This document shows positions 30,943 to 35,791 of a stretch of DNA of 35,791 bases, one piece after another. A program made the translations under genes and the position numbers. Below the pieces are notes generated by a model that was not told the origin of the DNA, did not search any database, and was given only the letters and a program-made list of their open reading frames with translations. Each line of letters begins with the position of its first letter. Position 1 is the first letter of the stretch. Source of the stretch: an uncultured Roseburia sp. (GTDB taxonomy: Bacteria; Bacillota; Clostridia; Lachnospirales; Lachnospiraceae); contig CAKRDK010000023.1 of assembly GCA_934309475.1 (NCBI GenBank), positions 1 through 35,791 on the forward strand, read 5' to 3'.

Positions 30943-31189
30943 CTGTTGTGACATTGATAGCGTAGAAGCGCGAGGTTGCTGCTAAGAATTTAGCAGGTTT
31001 TCCGTGGAGCGAATGTCAAGTTATGAAACTGGCGACAAGTCACTGTATCACGAATAACGTCTACAATAAGTAGAAACAACACGCAATAATCGACGGGAGG
31101 ATTTTTGCTAATCCGAAAGTGGATGACACGCGTGGGAATGTGTACAGTCACCGCTTGTCGTACTGAATTAATTAAGTGCGAAAAGGAGG
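30943..31189 (+). promoter_or_regulatory. Structured S10-operon leader
   Basis: Two domains are visible. Domain 1 closes with TGACATT (30949-30955) and AATGTCA (31012-31018) and contains the perfect hairpin CTGCTAA-GAAT-TTAGCAG (30979-30996). It fits the position and general form of an r-protein (L4) autoregulatory leader, which is established for S10 operons. Domain 2 closes with CGACAAG (31033-31039) and CTTGTCG (31154-31160), plus ACTGTA (31042-31047) with TACAGT (31143-31148). Inside lie TCTAC/GTAGA (31060-31074) and GGATT/AATCC (31099-31114). No U-tract terminator is seen, so control is probably translational or by another route. This also accounts for most of the gap without genes between 30768 and 31200. 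Confidence 0.6.
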
Positions 31190-31200
31190 CGACTTTTTTT

Positions 31201-31518
31201 ATGGCAAGTCAGGTTATGAGAATCACATTAAAAGCTTATGACCACGAATTAGTTGATGCATCAGCTAAGAAAATCATCGAAACTGTAAAGAAGAATGGAT
31301 CACAGGTGAGCGGACCGGTACCACTTCCAACAAAGAGAGAAGTAGTAACAATCTTAAGAGCTACTCACAAGTACAAAGATTCCAGAGAACAGTTCGAACA
31401 GAGAACTCATAAGAGACTCATCGATATCATGACTCCAACACAGAAAACTGTTGATGCTTTATCTCGTTTAGAGATGCCAGCAGGTGTTTTCATCGATATC
31501 AAAATGAAAAACAAATAA
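31201..31518 (+). CDS. rpsJ: 30S ribosomal protein S10
   Basis: A 105-residue S10, complete from [20 protein letters not shown] to FIDIKMKNK, with the family signature around [16 protein letters not shown] and the [16 protein letters not shown] segment. It also serves as NusE in antitermination. AGGAGG (31184-31189) is eleven bases before the ATG, a rather long spacing with a T-rich gap between. An in-frame extension back to 31105 is leader sequence, not protein. It is the first gene of the S10 operon and is followed by an unusual 189-base gap. Confidence 0.98.
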   Translation: MASQVMRITLKAYDHELVDASAKKIIETVKKNGSQVSGPVPLPTKREVVTILRATHKYKDSREQFEQRTHKRLIDIMTPTQKTVDALSRLEMPAGVFIDIKMKNK

Positions 31519-31539
31519 GTTTTTCGATTAAGTAAGACA

Positions 31540-31682
31540 ATATCCTGAAGGGTTTGATATAGAAGCAACGAATGTTCGGCAAAGACCGCCATTCAATGTG
31601 GCTTGACCACATCCACTTATATTGACTGTTCTAGGATGAACGGTTCCGCTACCCCACAGAGATGGGCATGAAGCGTTCCGCT
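31540..31682 (+). other. Structured intergenic stretch between rpsJ and rplC
   Basis: The 189-base rpsJ-rplC gap is long for this operon. Possible hairpins are ATATC/GATAT (31540-31560), GAATG/CATTC with an inner CGG/CCG (31570-31594), ATGTGG/CCACAT (31596-31612) and CGCT-CCCA/TGGG-AGCG (31647-31675). GTTCCGCT occurs twice (31643-31650 and 31675-31682). No promoter, terminator or coding frame of note. Confidence 0.45.
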
Positions 31683-31707
31683 GTAGAGAAAACAGGAGGT
31701 AATAAGA

Positions 31708-32391
31708 ATGAAGAAAGCGATTTTAGCAACAAAAGTCGGAATGACTCAGATCTTCAATGCAGACGGTGTTTTAGTACCAGTTACTGTATTGGAAGCTGGT
31801 CCATGTGTCGTAACTCAGGTTAAGACAGTTGAAAACGATGGATACAGCGCAGTTCAGGTTGGATTTGTTGACAAGAAAGAAAAAGTTGTGAACAAAGATG
31901 CCAACGGAAAGAAAGAAATTAGAAACAGACATGGCGTTAACAAAGCTGAGATGGGACACTTTGCAAAAGCTGGTGTGTCCGGAAAGAGATTTGTAAAAGA
32001 ATTCAAGTTCGACAACGCTGAAGAGTATAATTTAGCAGATGTAATCAAAGCTGACATCTTCGCTGAAGGAGATAAGATCGACGTATCTGCTATCTCTAAA
32101 GGTAAAGGTTTCCAGGGCGCTATTAAGAGATTCGGTCAGCACAGAGGACCTATGGCTCACGGTTCTAAATTCCATCGTCATCAGGGTTCTAACGGTTCTT
32201 GTTCTACACCTAGCCGTGTATTCAAGGGAAAAGGAATGCCTGGACATATGGGTAATGTAAAAGTTACAACTCAGAACCTTGAAGTTGTAAGAGTTGACGC
32301 AGAAAACAACCTGCTCTTAGTAAAAGGTGCTGTACCAGGAGCTAAGAAATGTTTAGTAACAGTTAAGGAAACAGTAAAAGCAGGAAAATAG
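31708..32391 (+). CDS. rplC: 50S ribosomal protein L3
   Basis: A 227-residue L3, an early assembly protein near the peptidyl-transferase centre. It starts [16 protein letters not shown] and contains [22 protein letters not shown] and the GNGSCSTP-like loop around [20 protein letters not shown]. Its length is slightly above the usual ~210 through short loop insertions. AGGAGG lies nine bases before the ATG. Confidence 0.98.
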   Translation: MKKAILATKVGMTQIFNADGVLVPVTVLEAGPCVVTQVKTVENDGYSAVQVGFVDKKEKVVNKDANGKKEIRNRHGVNKAEMGHFAKAGVSGKRFVKEFKFDNAEEYNLADVIKADIFAEGDKIDVSAISKGKGFQGAIKRFGQHRGPMAHGSKFHRHQGSNGSCSTPSRVFKGKGMPGHMGNVKVTTQNLEVVRVDAENNLLLVKGAVPGAKKCLVTVKETVKAGK

Positions 32392-32420
32392 TGCTTAGAT
32401 AGGAAAGGAGGAACTTAACG

Positions 32421-33041
32421 ATGGCTAACGTAGCTGTTTATAATATGGAAGGCAAAGAAGTCGGAAAGATGGACTTAAATGACGCTATCTTCGGAGTAGA
32501 AGTAAACGAGCATTTAGTACACATGGCTGTACTTCAGCAGCTTGCAAATAATCGTCAGGGAACACAGAAAGCAAAAACACGTTCTGAAGTTCGTGGCGGT
32601 GGTAGAAAACCATGGAGACAGAAAGGAACAGGTCATGCAAGACAGGGTTCTACAAGAGCTCCACAGTGGACAGGTGGTGGAATGGTATTCGCACCGGTTC
32701 CAAGAGATTATTCTTTCAAATTAAATAAGAAAGAAAAGAGAGCAGCTCTTAAATCTGCATTAACATCTAAGGTAGCTGACAACAAATTCATCGTTGTTGA
32801 CGAATTAAAATTAGATGAAATCAAGACAAAGAAATTTGTTGAAGTTATGAACAACTTAAAAGTTGAGAAAGCATTAGTTGTATTAAACGATATGGATACT
32901 AACGTAATCAAATCTGCAAGCAACATCCCAACTGTTAAGACTGCTCAGACAAATGAACTTAACGTATTTGATGTATTAAAATATGACACAGTAGTAGTTA
33001 CAAAAGCTGCTGTTGCAACTATCGAGGAGGTGTATGCATAA
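32421..33041 (+). CDS. rplD: 50S ribosomal protein L4
   Basis: A 206-residue L4, the classical autogenous regulator of S10 operons. The extended loop [20 protein letters not shown] (about 59-78) that reaches the exit tunnel is intact, as is [21 protein letters not shown] lies before the ATG. The stop codon shares one base with the rplW start (TAATG). Its presence supports an L4-responsive reading of the leader at 30943. Confidence 0.98.
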   Translation: MANVAVYNMEGKEVGKMDLNDAIFGVEVNEHLVHMAVLQQLANNRQGTQKAKTRSEVRGGGRKPWRQKGTGHARQGSTRAPQWTGGGMVFAPVPRDYSFKLNKKEKRAALKSALTSKVADNKFIVVDELKLDEIKTKKFVEVMNNLKVEKALVVLNDMDTNVIKSASNIPTVKTAQTNELNVFDVLKYDTVVVTKAAVATIEEVYA

Positions 33042-33340
33042 TGGCAAACGTACAGTACTATGATGTAATCCTCAAACCAGTAGTTACAGAAAAATCTATG
33101 GCTGCTATGGCTGAAAAGAAATATACTTTCTTAGTTCATCCAGAAGCAAACAAGAGCATGATCAAAGAAGCAGTAGAGAAAATGTTCGAAGGAACAAAGG
33201 TTGCCAAAGTAAACACAATGAACTTAGACGGAAAGAATAAGAGACGTGGAATGGTAACAGGTAAAACTGCTAAGACAAAGAAAGCTATCGTTCAGTTAAC
33301 AGCTGACAGCAAAGACATCGAGATTTTCGCAGGTCTTTAA
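33041..33340 (+). CDS. rplW: 50S ribosomal protein L23
   Basis: A 99-residue L23, located at the tunnel exit where trigger factor and SRP dock. It has the typical [14 protein letters not shown] start, [20 protein letters not shown] and the [16 protein letters not shown] loop. It overlaps rplD by one base; GAGGAGG for it lies inside the rplD end. Confidence 0.98.
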   Translation: MANVQYYDVILKPVVTEKSMAAMAEKKYTFLVHPEANKSMIKEAVEKMFEGTKVAKVNTMNLDGKNKRRGMVTGKTAKTKKAIVQLTADSKDIEIFAGL

Positions 33341-33403
33341 GATTTAGATAGCACGATATGTGCAGATGAAGCACGATAATAAACAGTCGAAAGGAGAACA
33401 ACA

Positions 33404-34249
33404 ATGGGAATTAAGACATATAACCCATATACACCTTCCAGAAGAAATATGACTGGCTCTGACTTCTCTGAAATTACAAAGAAAGCACCAGAGAAATCAT
33501 TAACAACTTCTTTAAAAAAGAACGCTGGTCGTAACAATCAGGGTAAAATCACTGTAAGACACCACGGCGGTGGAAACAGAAGAAAATACAGAATCATCGA
33601 TTTCAAGAGAAATGGAAAAGATGGTATCGCAGCAAAAGTTATCGGTATCGAGTACGATCCAAACAGAACAGCAAACATCGCATTAATCTGCTACGCAGAT
33701 GGCGAGAAAGCTTATATCTTAGCTCCTCAGGGATTAACTGATGGAATGACAGTTATGAGCGGTGCTGAAGCAGAAGTTCGTGTTGGTAACTGCTTACCAC
33801 TTGAGAAGATTCCAGTAGGTACATTAGTACACAACATCGAATTACATCCTGGTAAGGGCGGACAGTTAGTACGTTCTGCAGGTATGAGCGCTCAGTTAAT
33901 GGCAAAAGAAGGAAAATACGCTACATTAAGACTTCCATCCGGAGAAATGCGTATGGTTCCATTAAACTGCCGTGCAACTGTTGGTGTTATCGGTAACGGT
34001 GACCATAACCTTGTTAACATCGGTAAAGCAGGACGTAAACGTCACATGGGTATCCGCCCAACTGTTCGTGGTTCTGTTATGAACCCGAATGACCATCCAC
34101 ACGGTGGTGGTGAAGGACGTGCACCAATCGGACGTTCTGGCCCAATGACACCATGGGGCAAACCTGCACTTGGTCTTAAGACAAGAAAGAAAAACAAACA
34201 GTCTAATAAGATGATCGTTCGTCGTCGTGATGGCAAAGCCATCAAATAA
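33404..34249 (+). CDS. rplB: 50S ribosomal protein L2
   Basis: A 281-residue L2, needed for subunit joining and peptidyl-transferase activity. It starts [20 protein letters not shown], has [15 protein letters not shown], and keeps the conserved His in [25 protein letters not shown] lies nine bases before the ATG. The stop codon (34247-34249) lies in the loop of a perfect 11-bp hairpin. Confidence 0.98.
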   Translation: MGIKTYNPYTPSRRNMTGSDFSEITKKAPEKSLTTSLKKNAGRNNQGKITVRHHGGGNRRKYRIIDFKRNGKDGIAAKVIGIEYDPNRTANIALICYADGEKAYILAPQGLTDGMTVMSGAEAEVRVGNCLPLEKIPVGTLVHNIELHPGKGGQLVRSAGMSAQLMAKEGKYATLRLPSGEMRMVPLNCRATVGVIGNGDHNLVNIGKAGRKRHMGIRPTVRGSVMNPNDHPHGGGEGRAPIGRSGPMTPWGKPALGLKTRKKNKQSNKMIVRRRDGKAIK

Positions 34250-34357
34250 GATTTGATGGCTTACAAGAATTCATAAATGAATTCTTGCTGTTACAACGAT
34301 AATACGAAATAATTTATAACAACTTGGAAGCACCCGGGGGCGTTGAAGCCCGTCGGG
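34228..34357 (+). other. Series of perfect hairpins between rplB and rpsS
   Basis: Four elements follow one another without a U-tract. TGATGGC (34228-34234) can pair with GCCATCA (34238-34244). The same GCCATCA within AAGCCATCAAA (34236-34246) pairs instead with TTTGATGGCTT (34252-34262), giving an 11-bp hairpin around the rplB stop. CAAGAATTCAT (34264-34274) pairs with ATGAATTCTTG (34277-34287). CCCG-G-GGGC (34333-34341) pairs with GCCC-GT-CGGG (34348-34357), 13 bases before the rpsS ribosome site. The first two are mutually exclusive. Confidence 0.6.
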
Positions 34358-34381
34358 AGCCGATGAATATAGGAGGTAATT

Positions 34382-34657
34382 ATGGCTCGTTCATTAAAAA
34401 AAGGACCATTCGCTGATGCAAGCTTATTGAAGAAAATCGACGCTATGGGCGATGACAAATCCGTTATCAAAACATGGTCACGTCGTTCTACAATCTTCCC
34501 TCAGTTCGTAGGTCATACAATCGCAGTTCATGATGGAAGAAAACATGTACCTGTATACATTACAGAGGATATGGTTGGACACAAACTTGGTGAGTTCGTA
34601 GCAACCAGAACCTACAGAGGACATGGAAAAGACGAAAAGAAATCAGGCGTTAGATAA
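34382..34657 (+). CDS. rpsS: 30S ribosomal protein S19
   Basis: A 91-residue S19 of the 30S head. It starts [20 protein letters not shown], has [20 protein letters not shown] and [23 protein letters not shown] lies five bases before the ATG. It is separated from rplB by a 132-base hairpin-rich gap, unusual in this operon. Confidence 0.98.
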   Translation: MARSLKKGPFADASLLKKIDAMGDDKSVIKTWSRRSTIFPQFVGHTIAVHDGRKHVPVYITEDMVGHKLGEFVATRTYRGHGKDEKKSGVR

Positions 34658-34680
34658 ATTTTTGAAAGGAGGTTTCATCC

Positions 34681-35067
34681 ATGGCTAAGGGACATAGAAG
34701 TCAGATTAAAAGAGAAAGAAATGAAGTAAAAGATACCAGACCATCCGCTAAGTTATCTTACGCAAGAGTGTCTGTTCAGAAAGCTTGCTTCGTATTAGAC
34801 GCAATCCGTGGAAAGGATGTTCAGACAGCATTAGCTATCGTAACATACAATCCAAGATACGCTTCAAGCTTAGTAAAGAAATTATTAGAGTCAGCAATCG
34901 CAAATGCTGAGAACAACAATGGTATGAAAGCAGAAAACCTTTACGTTGCAGAATGTTATGCAAACAAAGGACCAACAATGAAGAGAATCAGACCAAGAGC
35001 ACAGGGTAGAGCTTATAGAATCGAGAAGAGAATGAGCCACATTACAATCGTGCTTGACGAGAAATAA
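34681..35067 (+). CDS. rplV: 50S ribosomal protein L22
   Basis: A 128-residue L22, which lines the exit tunnel. It carries [45 protein letters not shown] and the C-terminal [20 protein letters not shown] loop containing the macrolide-constriction region. It is short at the C-terminus but complete. AAGGAGG lies before the ATG. Confidence 0.98.
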   Translation: MAKGHRSQIKRERNEVKDTRPSAKLSYARVSVQKACFVLDAIRGKDVQTALAIVTYNPRYASSLVKKLLESAIANAENNNGMKAENLYVAECYANKGPTMKRIRPRAQGRAYRIEKRMSHITIVLDEK

Positions 35068-35081
35068 TAAGGAGGTCAAAT

Positions 35082-35738
35082 ATGGGACAGAAAGTAAATC
35101 CTCATGGCTTAAGAGTCGGTGTTATCAAAGACTGGGACTCTAAATGGTATGCGGAAGCAGATTTTGCAGATTTCTTAGTAGAAGACTACAATATCAGAAC
35201 ATTTTTAAAGAAGAAATTGTACGCAGCAGGTGTTTCTAAAATCGAAATCGAAAGAGCATCTGACCGTGTGAAAGTTATCATTTATACAGCAAAACCAGGT
35301 GTCGTAATCGGTAAAGGTGGAGCTGAAATCGAAAAAGTAAAAGGTGAACTTCAGAAATTCACAGATAAGAAATTAGTTGTTGACATTAAAGAAGTAAAAA
35401 GACCAGACCGTGATGCTCAGTTAGTAGCTGAAAACATCGCATTACAGTTAGAGAACCGTGTTTCTTTCCGTCGTGCAATGAAATCTTGCATGGGTCGTGC
35501 AATGAAATCAGGTGCTAAGGGTATCAAAACTTCTTGTTCAGGACGTTTAGGTGGAGCAGATATGGCTCGTACAGAGTTCTACTCTGAAGGAACTATTCCA
35601 CTTCAGACATTAAGAGCAGATATTGATTATGGATTCGCTGAAGCAGATACAACTTACGGTAAAGTAGGTGTTAAAGTTTGGATCTACAAAGGCGAAGTAC
35701 TTCCTACAAAGGCTAATAAGGAAGGAGGAGCTCAGTAA
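35082..35738 (+). CDS. rpsC: 30S ribosomal protein S3
   Basis: A 218-residue S3, which forms the mRNA entry site with S4 and S5. It starts [20 protein letters not shown], with the KH domain [16 protein letters not shown] and the C-terminal [27 protein letters not shown] lies seven bases before the ATG. Its last codons contain the GAAGGAGGAG ribosome site of rplP. Confidence 0.98.
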   Translation: MGQKVNPHGLRVGVIKDWDSKWYAEADFADFLVEDYNIRTFLKKKLYAAGVSKIEIERASDRVKVIIYTAKPGVVIGKGGAEIEKVKGELQKFTDKKLVVDIKEVKRPDRDAQLVAENIALQLENRVSFRRAMKSCMGRAMKSGAKGIKTSCSGRLGGADMARTEFYSEGTIPLQTLRADIDYGFAEADTTYGKVGVKVWIYKGEVLPTKANKEGGAQ

Positions 35739-35740
35739 TT

Positions 35741-35791
35741 ATGTTAATGCCAAAGAGAGTTAAACATAGAAAACAGTTCCGTGGTTCTATG
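35741..35791 (+). CDS. rplP: 50S ribosomal protein L16, N-terminal fragment (continues past window)
   Basis: Only 17 codons are in the window (MLMPKRVKHRKQFRGSM), but this is the invariant start of L16, and the position after rpsC is the standard S10 operon order. GGAG lies about ten bases before the ATG, inside rpsC. Confidence 0.95.
   Translation, partial: MLMPKRVKHRKQFRGSM

Noticed and set aside
31105..31200. N-terminal extension of rpsJ
   Set aside because: The residues before [10 protein letters not shown] are not S10 sequence; the stretch is part of the folded leader and contains the ribosome site.
32392..33403. Extra regulatory elements in the short gaps of rplC-rplD-rplW-rplB
   Set aside because: Only ribosome sites and short repeats such as GCACGAT (33351 and 33370) are present; nothing beyond chance.

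Overview
The window carries the end of the str operon (fusA fragment, tuf) at its left edge and the start of the S10 ribosomal-protein operon (rpsJ to the first codons of rplP) at its right edge. About 28.7 kb of metabolic, transport and sensory genes lies between them. Moderate GC, strong Shine-Dalgarno sites, GTG/TTG starts, a membrane-anchored XRE regulator, T-box and fluoride leaders, a zinc-ribbon/DUF2752 gene pair and the protein sequences themselves all point to a Clostridia genome. The best fit is Lachnospiraceae, perhaps close to Roseburia/Agathobacter; the genus is an inference.

Layout. 1-2540: EF-G C-terminal part, then EF-Tu with its own promoter and terminator. 2560-4437: BAAT-type alpha/beta hydrolase behind a large perfect palindrome, then an XRE-membrane regulator. 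4440-6412: promoter, fluoride riboswitch with terminator, cation/proton antiporter and a GNAT acetyltransferase (fluoride-resistance operon). 6464-8680: promoter, T-box leader (probably isoleucine), a block of perfect hairpins and repeats, then a CstA peptide/pyruvate transporter. 8711-14790: oligopeptide ABC transporter oppBCDF-oppA. 14842-17232: chemotaxis receptor and PHP-type histidinol phosphatase. 17253-17405 (minus): a 50-residue membrane protein. 17529-20884: DUF2752 protein, zinc-ribbon membrane protein, glycogen debranching enzyme. 20883-21614 (minus): SDR oxidoreductase. 21798-21871: tRNA-Pro(CGG). 22081-24273: dCache chemotaxis receptor with a cre-like site at its promoter. 24388-25145: pyrF. 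25144-25917 (minus): TraX-family protein. 26089-28272: TauE/SafE permease and a fused ThiE-ThiD enzyme. 28365-29899: GNAT and CorA. 29907-30767 (minus): SAM methyltransferase. 30909-35791: promoter, structured leader and S10 operon.

How it fits together. The middle of the window is rich in nutrient sensing and uptake. Peptide import by Opp and a T-box-controlled CstA would answer amino-acid shortage, two chemoreceptors sense the surroundings, and GlgX mobilises glycogen. RNA-level control is prominent: fluoride switch, T-box, a promoter running straight into a terminator before opp, the S10 leader, and several unexplained structured stretches inside the S10 operon. A short dispersed element (GTGTAATAGGAAACTT core) sits directly after the U-tracts of at least five terminators and is the clearest structure not explained by ordinary annotation.

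All calls are by eye; no search or folding program was run. Gene identities are mostly firm. Start codons, promoters and RNA folds are graded individually.
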